Assembly: GCA_020440605.1 (NCBI GenBank)
Contig: JAGRNT010000002.1
Location: 1-64,000, forward strand
Direction of reading: 5' to 3'
DNA length: 64,000 nt
Origin: a bacterium
GTDB taxonomy: Bacteria > 4484-113 > JAFGCY01
The notes under the pieces were generated by a model, which saw only the letters and a list, made by a program, of their open reading frames with translations, was not told the DNA's origin and made no database searches. A program made the position numbers and the translations under genes. Of this stretch, positions 20,769 to 29,634 are shown piece by piece; position 1 is the first letter of the stretch; every line of letters starts with the position of its first letter.

Positions 20769-21493
20769 GCGGCGCTGGCCGCAGCCCGCAGTTCCTGCGC
20801 TGCCCGAGCTGCCTGCGGCGCTTCGAGCTGCCGGGAGAGCATTATCCGGGCCTGCTGCAGCAGTGCACCAGCTGTGGGTCAACATTCCGCCTGCACGAGG
20901 CACTGCCCTGGCATGAGGATCAGCCACAGGAGACGAACCCCGCCTCCGCCGGCATCGCCCAGCTGCTCGACAACCCGGCAGACAGCCCGGATGCTCTGCC
21001 TCAACCGAACGCCACCGGACAAACGTATTACAGCGAGAATGTCAATGCCATCTGGGCGATGATCGCCCTCGGTGGCATCGCTCTTGTCGCCGTCAGCTAC
21101 ATGTTCTTCCCATTCATGGACGGCCCCGCTTTCCTGATCTATTACGTCGTTGCCGGCCTCGGCCTGCTGGCCGGGGTCCAGCTGCTGCGCTTCAGCGTCT
21201 CCGGACAGGATTCCTTCAATGTCGCCGGTCTGGTCTTCTTCCTGCTGATCGGTGCAGCGCGCTATATCTATGGTCTGAACCATGACATGCATAAATGGGG
21301 CTACATGACGAACATCATGTTCATCGGTTCCATGCTCTTCCTTGTCAGCATGTCCTCAACCAATCGCAGAGGTGATGGGGGTGGCCGCAGCGGGTTCTTC
21401 GCCGCCGGCAACTGCACGAGCTGTTCAAGCTGCAGCAGCTGTGGCGGAGGCTGCGGTGGCGGATGCGGTGGCGGCTGTGGAGGCTGCGGATGA
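20765..21493 (+). CDS. Four-TM zinc-ribbon protein with Cys/Gly C-terminal tail; candidate MNIO substrate
   Basis: A 242-residue membrane protein. The N-terminus has two CxxC knuckles (LRCPSCLRRFEL and QQCTSCGSTFRL), a zinc ribbon. Four membrane helices follow (~95-200). The last 27 residues (216-242) are nearly only Cys, Ser and Gly with cysteines at 217, 220, 223, 226, 230, 234, 238 and 241. With four helices both ends lie on one side, presumably the cytosol, where a modifying enzyme could reach the tail. It overlaps the upstream and downstream genes by 4 nt each (ATGA). Cys/Gly tails next to DUF692 genes are known in some membrane-protein families (e.g. TIGR04222); whether this one belongs there is not clear. 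Proposed: RiPP-like precursor anchored in the membrane. Confidence 0.8.
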   Translation: MSGAGRSPQFLRCPSCLRRFELPGEHYPGLLQQCTSCGSTFRLHEALPWHEDQPQETNPASAGIAQLLDNPADSPDALPQPNATGQTYYSENVNAIWAMIALGGIALVAVSYMFFPFMDGPAFLIYYVVAGLGLLAGVQLLRFSVSGQDSFNVAGLVFFLLIGAARYIYGLNHDMHKWGYMTNIMFIGSMLFLVSMSSTNRRGDGGGRSGFFAAGNCTSCSSCSSCGGGCGGGCGGGCGGCG

Positions 21494-22269
21494 TCGGCAT
21501 CGGCTGGCGCAGCAATCTGGCAGCCTGGATCCGTGGGCGGCCTGCAGGCCTGGAATGCCTGGAAATCATCCCTGACCACTTCATGGACGGCGGCACCAAA
21601 GTGCTCGAGCAGCTGACAGCGGACTACCCGCTCTGCCTGCATGGTCTGAGCTGCTCCCTGGCGACTCCCGGACCTCTGGACGGGGAGTACGCAAGCAGTA
21701 TGCAGCGCATCGCACGGATCTGCAAACCGCGCTGGGCCAGCGAACATATTGCCTTCACGCGTGCCGGCGGGATTGACCTCGGTCATCTGAATCCTGTTCC
21801 GCCGACGCATGCCAACCTGAAGATTCTGGTTGAGCACGCCAGGGAACTGCAGGAACGGCTGGAACTGCCACTGCTGCTGGAAAACATCACCAGCAGTCTG
21901 CGGATGGAAGGTGACATGCCGGAGAATGAGTTCATCGCTGAGCTCTGCCGCCAGGCTGAATGCGGCCTGCTGCTTGACGTGACCAACCTCTTCATCAATT
22001 CCCGCAACCACGGATTTGATCCCCGGGACTGGCTGGCTCCATTGCCTCGCGCAATGGTCCGCCAGCTGCATGTGGTTGGATATGCACAGGACGCCTCCGG
22101 AAAGCTGCATGACAGTCATGACCAGCTCATGCAGCCGGATCTGCTGGAGCTGATTGCATATGTGATCCGGAACTTCGAGCCTGAGGCTGTGATACTTGAG
22201 AGGGATGATTCCGCAGCAGCTGGCAACGAAATTGCAGCCGAACTGGAGGCACTGCATGCACTGCACTGA
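21490..22269 (+). CDS. DUF692 multinuclear non-heme iron oxidase (MNIO)
   Basis: A 259-residue TIM-barrel enzyme of the DUF692/MNIO family, which oxidatively modifies cysteines or nearby residues in ribosomal peptides (TglH, MbnB, bufferin systems). The usual iron-ligand positions are filled: H51 in LHGLSCSL, E85-H86 in SEHIAF, E131-N132 in LLENITSSL, D163 and N166 in LLDVTNLF, N173-H174 in RNHGFDP, H194, D208/H210 in HDSHD and E237 in ILERDD. It appears catalytically complete. It is coupled to the Cys/Gly membrane protein before it and to the small protein after it, so the tail is the obvious substrate. Confidence 0.93.
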   Translation: MIGIGWRSNLAAWIRGRPAGLECLEIIPDHFMDGGTKVLEQLTADYPLCLHGLSCSLATPGPLDGEYASSMQRIARICKPRWASEHIAFTRAGGIDLGHLNPVPPTHANLKILVEHARELQERLELPLLLENITSSLRMEGDMPENEFIAELCRQAECGLLLDVTNLFINSRNHGFDPRDWLAPLPRAMVRQLHVVGYAQDASGKLHDSHDQLMQPDLLELIAYVIRNFEPEAVILERDDSAAAGNEIAAELEALHALH

Positions 22270-22783
22270 GGCTTCTTCGGAAACTGAGCTGCTGGCGATC
22301 CTGCTGAGTGATGCCAGGCAGCGCGCGAGCTTCCTTGGCAATCGCCGGGCCTGGCTGGCGCAGAAACTGCAGGACCCCGGGACTGCCGGACATCTGCTTG
22401 ATCTCGATGCAGTCCAACTTGAGTCCCAGGCCGCGACCCTGGTCGGCAAGCGCTGGCGTGCCGTATCCGAGCTGATTCCGGAAAGCAGCCTTGGCAACAG
22501 CTCGCTGACGGCCGCCCTGTTCAGGGAATACGCTGATCAGTACTGGCCGGAGGGCCATCGACGCCATGAGCTGGACGCAGTTTCCTTCCTGCGCTTCTGT
22601 CGTGGGCTTGGGCTCAGGATCAGCACAGCGGAACTGGCACGCCTGGAAATCAGCCTGGGACAGCGGAGCTTCAGTCTGCTGCCGGTCCGGTTGCAATGCG
22701 GCAGGCGCCGCAAGTTCGGAATCCTGCTGCTGATCAGGGGAAGTGGACGCAACTGCCGGGAACTGCTGCTGAGCCACATTTGA
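22256..22783 (+). CDS. Small MNIO partner protein, DUF2063-like
   Basis: A 175-residue helical protein. The layout VGKRWRAVSELIP, LTAALFREYADQYWP, DAVSFLRFCRGLG, TAELARLEISLG resembles the DUF2063 partner proteins that present the precursor to MNIO enzymes. Similarity is weak and judged by pattern and position. It starts at ATG 22256, 14 nt inside the MNIO gene, so expression is coupled. It ends 6 bp from the convergent membrane-protein gene. Confidence 0.6.
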   Translation: MHCTEASSETELLAILLSDARQRASFLGNRRAWLAQKLQDPGTAGHLLDLDAVQLESQAATLVGKRWRAVSELIPESSLGNSSLTAALFREYADQYWPEGHRRHELDAVSFLRFCRGLGLRISTAELARLEISLGQRSFSLLPVRLQCGRRRKFGILLLIRGSGRNCRELLLSHI

Positions 22784-22788
22784 ATGCC

Positions 22789-23685
22789 TCAGTAACCGTA
22801 ATAGTCCTCGTAGTATTCATCCATTCCCGAGGAGTCAGAGTGCGGCTCGCGGTTGAGCAGTTCCCAACCGATGCCCAGCAGCGCAGGCAGGAACATGATC
22901 AGGGCCGCCAGGGCAATCCCCGCCAGGCCGCTGCTGCGCTTCGTCAGCTGCAGTCCCAGCAGCGCCAGAGCACTGCAGCTCAGCAGCAGGACGGTCTGCA
23001 ACAGTTCCATTCCCGCGTAGAAATGGGCATTGAGCAGCAGACCACCGAACAGTGGCATGGCAACGAAGAGCGCTGCCTGTGAGAGGGAAAGCGCTGGACG
23101 GATCAGCGCGGCAACGAACATGGCTCCCAGGGCTGCACAGAGCACTCCAGTGAGCTGGCTGATTGTCGCTGTCTCTCCCAAAAGGGCCAGGATTGCCAGG
23201 CCCGTGAAGAACAATGCGAGCATCAGTGGTGCGCGGGGTCCGGGGCTTCTGCTGGCAACAAGTTCCCAGCAGTTCCAGACCAGGAAAAGAATCAGGGTGA
23301 GCCCGGCGATCCAGATGCCTGCCGTTCCCTTCCACGTATGCTGCTGCAGGCTCTGGGTGCTGACCCAGACCGTGCCGAGGCAGGCCAGCAGGCGCAGTAC
23401 GCCCGTTGTCACACCATGGAGTTTCTGCATCGACACAAGCAGACCGAGAGCCAGGCCCCCGATTGCCAGAACCGGCAGCCATCCCGCAGAGTCGGTGACC
23501 GGCCACTTCGGGATGCCGCGCATCAGTACCCAGCCGGTCAGAAACGAGACTGCGAGGATTGCGGCACTGGCCCAGTAGGGGCTGCTTTCCTGCTGCCGGT
23601 AGCGGGCCTTCCAGAGAAACAGGCTGAGCGTAAGGGCCACCAGACCAGGCACCAGCACACTGCTCACCAGCATCTGCAGGATCAT
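22789..23685 (-). CDS. Polytopic membrane protein of unknown function
   Basis: A 298-residue protein with about ten hydrophobic helices and a short tyrosine-rich acidic tail (MDEYYEDYYGY). I do not recognise the family. GGAGGGAAGAG lies directly before ATG 23685. It converges with the MNIO operon with a 6-bp gap, and lies 50 bp after msrB on the same strand. Confidence 0.65.
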   Translation of the reverse strand: MILQMLVSSVLVPGLVALTLSLFLWKARYRQQESSPYWASAAILAVSFLTGWVLMRGIPKWPVTDSAGWLPVLAIGGLALGLLVSMQKLHGVTTGVLRLLACLGTVWVSTQSLQQHTWKGTAGIWIAGLTLILFLVWNCWELVASRSPGPRAPLMLALFFTGLAILALLGETATISQLTGVLCAALGAMFVAALIRPALSLSQAALFVAMPLFGGLLLNAHFYAGMELLQTVLLLSCSALALLGLQLTKRSSGLAGIALAALIMFLPALLGIGWELLNREPHSDSSGMDEYYEDYYGY

Positions 23686-23737
23686 CTCTTCCCTCCGGCG
23701 GACATCTGCGCCGCCTCAGCCGACAGTTGGTTTCAGA

Positions 23738-24376
23738 TCAGTATTCGCCGCCGGATCCCTGTCCACCTTCTGAGGTAGTGTCCTCCTGCCCTTCCCCGCC
23801 CTCTGCTTCGTCCCGGGTGCCGTCTTCAGCCACGAACTGCAGACTGGCGGAATTGATGCAGTAGCGCAGGCCCGTGGGCTGCGGGCCGTCCTCGAAGACA
23901 TGTCCGAGGTGCGAGCCGCAGTTGCTGCAGAGCACCTCAACACGGCGCATGCCGAGGCTCAGGTCCTCTTCCAGCTTGAGATTGGACTTCTCCACGACAT
24001 CGTAGAAGGAGGGCCAGCCGCTGCCACTGTCATATTTCGTGTTCGAGTCAAACAGATTCTGGCCACAGACGGTGCATTCATAGTGGCCCTTCTCGTGATG
24101 GTCCCAGTACTTGCCGGTAAAGGGCGGCTCGGTGCCGGCACCGAAGCAGACGTTCATCTGGTTGGCATCCAGCTTGTCCTTGACCTTGTCCTTCCATTCC
24201 TCGCTGCTTCTTGCCATTTCGCGTTTCCTCTCCTTGAATTGCAGTGCTTCCTGCTGGGTGATGGCGGGCCGATCCGTCTCAACCGGACTGGTCTGGCTCT
24301 TTGCCCAGATCCCGGCACCGGTGATTGCTGCGGCTGCCACCGCTGCGGTTGCCACGAGAGCGCTTACTGTGTTCAT
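23738..24376 (-). CDS. msrB: Peptide methionine-R-sulfoxide reductase with export signal
   Basis: A 212-residue MsrB reducing methionine-R-sulfoxide in proteins. Zinc site CTVCG and CSNCG, substrate loop SGSGWPSFY, and catalytic Cys in LRYCINSASL are all present. An N-terminal hydrophobic segment (ALVATAAVAAAAITGAGIWA) indicates export or membrane anchoring, so it acts on envelope proteins. An acidic/Gly tail of ~25 residues follows the domain. AGAGGTAGGTT precedes the start. Confidence 0.92.
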   Translation of the reverse strand: MNTVSALVATAAVAAAAITGAGIWAKSQTSPVETDRPAITQQEALQFKERKREMARSSEEWKDKVKDKLDANQMNVCFGAGTEPPFTGKYWDHHEKGHYECTVCGQNLFDSNTKYDSGSGWPSFYDVVEKSNLKLEEDLSLGMRRVEVLCSNCGSHLGHVFEDGPQPTGLRYCINSASLQFVAEDGTRDEAEGGEGQEDTTSEGGQGSGGEY

Positions 24377-24461
24377 TTCTTAACCTACCTCTGCGGGATC
24401 AAGTTCATCTTAGCTGATATCCGTAAAGGACAACTGCTATCGATAATTTGTTCGCAACAAG

Positions 24462-25337
24462 CTAGAGAAGAAATTCCTGTTCGGGTCGAGCCACCTGCAT
24501 ACCTGCCCGTTCCACCTGCGCGCATGCCTCAGAGCCGGGCTGCAGCAGGGGATTGCTGTGATTGAGATGGAAGAAGTGAATGCCGCTGCGGGTCCGTTCA
24601 GGAAGTCCAGCGAAGCGCAGCAGGCTTTCGCTGACGGTCGGATGCGGAATCCGGCTCATGTCACGCCCCGGCAGTTCCCCGCCACTGAAGAAAGTGCCGT
24701 CAAGCAACGCATGGTCCACGTCCTGCAGCAGCTCCTCAATTGAGGGCCGGCAGTCCTCCCAGTTGTCAATATCCGGCAGGTACAGCAATGCAGCATGCCG
24801 CCCGGAAATCCGGAAGGCCACGGTATCGCTGTATTCGGCGCGGTGCGGCACGGGCAGCGGCTCCAGCTGCAGACCCGCCGCAAGTTCCAGGCTGGTACCG
24901 GGCACCAGTTCACGCAGACTGATGTTGCCAAGCCGCACGAGCTGGTCCCAGGGAGCGTTGCCACGCAGGAAGTCCAGCATGCGAGCCGTGCCATACACCG
25001 GCAATTCCCGGGTTGCCAGAGCCTCGCGCCCGAGCTGCATCAAACCCGTGTAGTGGCCGATGTGGGCATGCGTGAGCAGGATCCCGGCCAGATCCGGCGC
25101 CGCAGCTTGAGGAGGACAGAGTCCGTCAAGCATGTCGAGCTGTCGCGGAAACTCCGGTGTGCAGTCAATCAGCCAGCGCTTCCCTTCCGGGTGGCAGATT
25201 GCCAGACAGGCGGGATGGCTGTGAAGTGCATGATTCAGCCGGGCACCATGACAGCAGGCTTTACGGCAGCCGATGGATGGGTAACCGGCATCCTGTGCCG
25301 TACCCAGCAGAATTGCCCGTGTGGCTTCGCTAGTCAC
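24462..25337 (-). CDS. PqqB-like metallo-beta-lactamase-fold hydrolase
   Basis: A 291-residue MBL-fold protein of the PqqB-like group: opening ILLGTAQDAGYPSIGCRKACC with a Cys-rich motif, then the metal motif LLTHAHIGHYTGL and HFFHLNHSNPL near the end. No other PQQ genes occur in the window, so PQQ synthesis is not supported; a general hydrolase or oxidase-like role is as likely. Its GTG start at 25337 is 6 nt behind TAAACT, a leaderless promoter. The first Cys pair is typical of the family. Confidence 0.82.
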   Translation of the reverse strand: MTSEATRAILLGTAQDAGYPSIGCRKACCHGARLNHALHSHPACLAICHPEGKRWLIDCTPEFPRQLDMLDGLCPPQAAAPDLAGILLTHAHIGHYTGLMQLGREALATRELPVYGTARMLDFLRGNAPWDQLVRLGNISLRELVPGTSLELAAGLQLEPLPVPHRAEYSDTVAFRISGRHAALLYLPDIDNWEDCRPSIEELLQDVDHALLDGTFFSGGELPGRDMSRIPHPTVSESLLRFAGLPERTRSGIHFFHLNHSNPLLQPGSEACAQVERAGMQVARPEQEFLL

Positions 25338-25343
25338 AGGAGT

Positions 25344-25349
25344 AGTTTA
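25344..25349 (-). promoter_or_regulatory. -10 box of leaderless PqqB-like gene
   Basis: Minus-strand TAAACT, then ACTCCT and GTG at 25337. Confidence 0.5.
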
Positions 25350-25362
25350 CATCGGCTGAATG

Positions 25363-28300
25363 TCAGCCATCGACCGGCCTTGCCGGCCACAGCACGCTTT
25401 CGGCGTCGCTTTCCAGCAGGCGTCGAATCGCGGAGCGCAGGTCATCAGCAACGTAGGGCTTCTGCACGAAGCTCACGAGCCCAACCCCACCCAGTTCACG
25501 GCCGACCTCCAGTTCATCATAACCACTGCAGATCAGCACCCGCAGGTCCGGACGCTGCTTGCGGATCTCACGCAAGGCCTCATCACCTCCGAGATTGGGC
25601 ATGGTCAGATCGAGCATCGCCATCACGAAGTCATCCGGACGACGGCTGAATTCCTGCACGGCCTGCCGGCCATCGCAGGCGGTTGCCACTTCGAAACCGA
25701 AATTGCGAAGCATGCGTGTGCCAACCGTAAGCACCAGTTCATCATCGTCAGCGATCAGCACCAGACCGCTGCCCTTCCAGCTCCGCAGTTCGCTGCGGGC
25801 GGACTGCGGCTCAACAACGGCGCTGATGGAACTGACCGGCAGCAGCACACGCACCGCCGTTCCCTGGCCGGGACTGCTGCAGATGCGAATCGCCCCATTG
25901 TGGCCGCGTACGATTCCCAGAGTCGCGGCCAGACCAAGACCCCTGCCCGTGAACTTCGTGGAGAAGAATGGATCGAAGATCCGGCTGGCAGTTTCCGCGC
26001 TCATGCCACAACCGGTGTCGCGGACTTCAAAGTAGATGTAGCTGCCGGGACTGATGTCCTCCATGCTGAAGACCGTGCACTGCTCGTCCCTGACGAGATC
26101 CTCCGGATCGGCGACCTGCATGGCTCCCGTATGGAGGCGGATGCTGCCGGAGTTGTCCTCAAGTGATTCAGAGGCATTGGTGATCAGATTCATGATCACC
26201 TGGCGGATCTGTGCCGGATCGGCCTCGACATGCACCAGATTGGCTGCGAGGTCATACTCCAGGCTGGCCTTCTTGGAGATGGATACCTCCAGCAGGTGGG
26301 CCATTTCGGCGACTACTTCGTTGATGCTGATGCTCTCGATCACGAAGCGGCCCCGGCCGGAGTATGCCAGCATCTGCCGCGACAGTGAAGCGGCACGCTG
26401 GGCCGCCAGCTGGATCTCGCGGATGCTCTCGCCGGCTTCCTCATTGCCATCCAGATCCTCAGCTGCCAGTTCAGCGTTGCCAAGGATGGAGGTCAGCAGG
26501 TTGTTGAAGTCATGGGCAATCCCGCCGGACAGCACTCCGAGGCTCTCCAGCTTCTGGGCATGCAGCATCTGCTGCTGGAGCTGCAGGCGCTCCTGCTCCG
26601 CATTGTGACGTTCTGTGATGTCCTGGATGGCACCCCAGAGCCTGACGGCTTCTCCATTGCGAAACTCCACCTGGCCCACAGTCCGCACCCTTGCATGCCG
26701 GCCGCGCGCCGAGAGGAAATCAAGCTCGAGATCGTAGGGCTCACCCGATTCAACTGAGCGGCGGACAGCCTCCAGCAGTTCATCGCGGCTGTCACCGGTG
26801 AAGAAATCGAAGGCCGTGTTGATATCCGGCTGGTAATCCTCAGGCACTTCATGCAGCAGTTTCGTCTGGGGACTCCATTCCAGACGCTGGGTCTCCATGT
26901 CAAACTCCCAGCCGCCGACATTGGCAACCTCACCCGCCTTGGACTGCATTTCCTTGGCGCGCTGCAGTTCCGCTTCCGCCAGTTCGCGCTCAGTCACATC
27001 GAAATTCAGACCGATCATGCGCAGGGCCCGCCCCTGTTCATCCCTGAGGACGGTGGCGACGCTGTTGATGTAGCGCAGCTCTCCGTCGGGCTTGATGATC
27101 CTGAACGAGGTTTCATATTTCTGGTGGCCATCCCGTGCTGCCTGCAGCCGGCTCTGAGTACGTTCAAGGTCATCGGGATGCAGGCGGCGGGACCAGTCCT
27201 CTATCCGGCCGCGGAATTCCTGTACCGGCACGCCGTAGATCTGGTGCATGCGCCCGTCCCAGACCAGCCTCTGCTCCACGAGGTCATAGTCCCAGATCCC
27301 AATCCGGGCCGAATCAGCGGCCATGCGGAAACGCGAGGCCAGCTCCTGCTCCCTGCGCCGGCTGTCCGCAAGTTCCTGCTCAGCCTGCTTGCGCTCACTG
27401 ATGTCAATCACGCTGGCGCGCAGCAGTGGCTGCTCCTGTCCCGGGATGAGCACCATGCGCACCTCACAGGGGAATCCCCTGCCCGTGCTGTCCAGATGCT
27501 GCCACTCGAATTCCTGGGGCTCACCCTTCAGTGCCGCATCCATATGGCTGCGCAGCAGCTCCGAGGAAGCTATGCCGTCAGGCTGGAACTCGGGGCTGAG
27601 ATTCAGTGGCCCCGATTCCATCAGCTGCTCACGGCTGCGGCGGAACAGCAGTTCCGCCTTGTGATTGACATGTACGTAGCGGGCAGCGCTGGCGTCAAGG
27701 ATCATCAGGCCTTCCACTGCGAATTCCACGATCGTGCGGTAGCGCTGTTCGCTCTGCTGCAGCCGCTGCTGGGCAAGCTTCTGGTCCGTGATGTCCAGCA
27801 GCACTCCACGCCTCCGCGCCCGACCCTCGGCATCGCGGACCACCACGACACTGTCCCGCAGCCAGACGACGACGCCGTCCGCGCAGATCAGGCGGTACTC
27901 ATGTATGTGGTCATTGCCAAGTTCAGTCTGGCGGCGGCTGAACTCCATGGCACGCTTCCGGTCATCCGGGTGCAGTGCCGCAGCCCAGAAGTCAATGTCA
28001 GTCCAGAGCTGCTGTGCCAGGCCGGTCAGTGCTTCAATCTGCGGCCCCATGTAGGTGTATGTCCAGTTCTCGGTGTCCATTTCCCAGGTCACACCGTGCA
28101 CGCTTTCCACGAGATCCCTGAACTGCCGTTCGTTCTCCTGCAGGGCCTGGACCTGCTCCTCCAGCAGTCGGCCCTGCCGGCTGAGCCTCAGGTTCGTGAG
28201 GCTGAACAGACCCAGCAGGGGCAGCTGGCCTTCCTCAAGCTGTCCGCGAATCCGAGAGTCAAGCTGCAGCGTGAAATAGACGATGGGCGCGCAGAGGGCC

Positions 28301-28953
28301 GCGATCAGCAGCCGCGTATAGGCGATTCCGGTAAGTATATGCCCCAGCTGCGGATCCGTGATGTTGGTGAATAGCTGGTAGAGCGCGCCATCCAGCACCT
28401 GCACGATGCACAACACCCCATAGATGCGCAGCAGCTGGTGCAGGCCCGCCACCTTCTGCTGCAGCAGCCCGTAGGTCGTTGTCAGAATCACGAAGTCCAG
28501 CACGAGCACGATGATGCTGACCAGCAGGCTCGAGATGGAGAAGTCCAGTTCTCCGGCGAGTTCCAGATGGCCGATCTGCAGCAGGTGCATGCGGGCCACG
28601 GCGAGGAACAGATGGATCAGGATTGAACTGCCGATGATCACGAACAGCATCATGCGGCTGGCAGGAGGGCCTTCCTGCACGTAGGTCACAAGCAGAGCCA
28701 CCAGCAGGGCACTGAAGAACACCGCCGAGGCATGCAGAACATCGAATCCGGCAATGCTGACGAAGTTCCCCTGGACCGCCCCGAGCCACAGGCAGGCGGT
28801 TACGAGACCGGTGCCGACGAAGAGCGGGATGTCCGTGATCCGGCTGCGCAGCAGAAACAGGCCCAGCACCAAGCCGATGCAGACCAGCGACTCAAACAAG
28901 ATGACAAGATAGTCAGGAATCACCTGCTCCTGATTAAGGCGAAACGCCCTCAT
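25363..28953 (-). CDS. Hybrid sensor histidine kinase, 7TM, four PAS, receiver
   Basis: A 1196-residue signalling kinase. About seven membrane helices occupy residues ~10-240. Four PAS domains follow (about 270-395, 400-520, 535-660, 670-790). The kinase core has H814 in GGIAHDFNNLLTSI, an N-box (MNLITNASESL), and G-boxes (DTGCGMSAE, GRGLGLA). The C-terminal receiver has the phosphoacceptor D1115 in MLDLTMPN and the DDD acidic pocket. The receiver is fused, so output goes by phosphorelay to a protein not seen here. The signal is unknown. The start, ATG 28953, has AAGAAAGGA immediately before. Confidence 0.93.
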   Translation of the reverse strand: MRAFRLNQEQVIPDYLVILFESLVCIGLVLGLFLLRSRITDIPLFVGTGLVTACLWLGAVQGNFVSIAGFDVLHASAVFFSALLVALLVTYVQEGPPASRMMLFVIIGSSILIHLFLAVARMHLLQIGHLELAGELDFSISSLLVSIIVLVLDFVILTTTYGLLQQKVAGLHQLLRIYGVLCIVQVLDGALYQLFTNITDPQLGHILTGIAYTRLLIAALCAPIVYFTLQLDSRIRGQLEEGQLPLLGLFSLTNLRLSRQGRLLEEQVQALQENERQFRDLVESVHGVTWEMDTENWTYTYMGPQIEALTGLAQQLWTDIDFWAAALHPDDRKRAMEFSRRQTELGNDHIHEYRLICADGVVVWLRDSVVVVRDAEGRARRRGVLLDITDQKLAQQRLQQSEQRYRTIVEFAVEGLMILDASAARYVHVNHKAELLFRRSREQLMESGPLNLSPEFQPDGIASSELLRSHMDAALKGEPQEFEWQHLDSTGRGFPCEVRMVLIPGQEQPLLRASVIDISERKQAEQELADSRRREQELASRFRMAADSARIGIWDYDLVEQRLVWDGRMHQIYGVPVQEFRGRIEDWSRRLHPDDLERTQSRLQAARDGHQKYETSFRIIKPDGELRYINSVATVLRDEQGRALRMIGLNFDVTERELAEAELQRAKEMQSKAGEVANVGGWEFDMETQRLEWSPQTKLLHEVPEDYQPDINTAFDFFTGDSRDELLEAVRRSVESGEPYDLELDFLSARGRHARVRTVGQVEFRNGEAVRLWGAIQDITERHNAEQERLQLQQQMLHAQKLESLGVLSGGIAHDFNNLLTSILGNAELAAEDLDGNEEAGESIREIQLAAQRAASLSRQMLAYSGRGRFVIESISINEVVAEMAHLLEVSISKKASLEYDLAANLVHVEADPAQIRQVIMNLITNASESLEDNSGSIRLHTGAMQVADPEDLVRDEQCTVFSMEDISPGSYIYFEVRDTGCGMSAETASRIFDPFFSTKFTGRGLGLAATLGIVRGHNGAIRICSSPGQGTAVRVLLPVSSISAVVEPQSARSELRSWKGSGLVLIADDDELVLTVGTRMLRNFGFEVATACDGRQAVQEFSRRPDDFVMAMLDLTMPNLGGDEALREIRKQRPDLRVLICSGYDELEVGRELGGVGLVSFVQKPYVADDLRSAIRRLLESDAESVLWPARPVDG

Positions 28954-29042
28954 TCCTTTCTTCAGGGATGATGTACTAATACTATTAATGGAAGCCGTGC
29001 AATGAAGGCTGTTAACGTGGATTTAGCGGGGACTTGCCGGAA

Positions 29043-29516
29043 TTAAACCAGCGGACTGCGCGTGCCGAAGTGTTTGCGCAACAGCCTGTGACGATGCTCG
29101 AACATCCGCTGCAGGCGTGACTCCACGTAGCGTCCGGCAACCAGGCTGCCCAGTGCCCCGGCTGGCAATGCATAGCTGATGCTGTCCAGCATCTGAGTGC
29201 CGCCTGCCGGCAAGGGGAGGAAGCAGTGGCGGTGCTCCCAGCGGGCGAAGGGACCGCGGCGCTGGATGTCGGTGAAGCCTGCCGGTTCGTCCAGCTCACT
29301 GATCAGGCTGTGCCAGGGAAGCTGCAGCAGCCCGATGCGCACGCTCAGCCTGATGAGCTGGCCCTGCAGCAGGCGCTGCGGCGGGCTGAGCTGGCGCACC
29401 TGCTCCCAGGGCGGCTGCAGCTCCAGAAAGGCCTCAGGCCGCGCGTGCCATTCAAACAGATCCTGCTGGCTGCAGGCAAGTTCACTGCGCATCTCGAAAA
29501 CAGGCACGGCATTCAT
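29043..29516 (-). CDS. SRPBCC-family protein
   Basis: A 157-residue START-like protein: N-terminal FEMRSELACSQQDLFEWHARPEAF, central RRGPFARWEHRHCFLPL, and C-terminal helix LQRMFEHRHRLLRKHF, as in the ligand-binding proteins often annotated cyclase/dehydrase or linked to cell-division inhibitor SulA-like epimerases. TACAGT lies 7 nt before the ATG, another possible leaderless start. The ~90 bp between it and the kinase gene hold nothing clear. Confidence 0.78.
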   Translation of the reverse strand: MNAVPVFEMRSELACSQQDLFEWHARPEAFLELQPPWEQVRQLSPPQRLLQGQLIRLSVRIGLLQLPWHSLISELDEPAGFTDIQRRGPFARWEHRHCFLPLPAGGTQMLDSISYALPAGALGSLVAGRYVESRLQRMFEHRHRLLRKHFGTRSPLV

Positions 29517-29621
29517 TACCGTGACTGTATGCAGCCTGATCCATCCTCCACCGAAATGTCACACTCTCGCTGCCGGCAGCGGCAGTCACGAATTCAGAAT
29601 GCATGCTGATTCCACTGTCTG

Positions 29622-29627
29622 TATACT
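29622..29627 (+). promoter_or_regulatory. -10 box of near-leaderless SNase-like gene
   Basis: TATACT, then 7 nt and ATG 29635. Confidence 0.5.
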
Positions 29628-29634
29628 TGCCCGG

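Noticed and set aside
23738..25337. MsrB and PqqB-like protein as parts of the MNIO system
   Set aside because: They are on the opposite strand, separated by a convergent membrane gene, and the PqqB-like gene has its own promoter. A functional link is possible but not supported.
24462..25337. PQQ biosynthesis
   Set aside because: Only a PqqB-like fold is present; no pqqA, C, D or E in the window, and this family has many members unrelated to PQQ.
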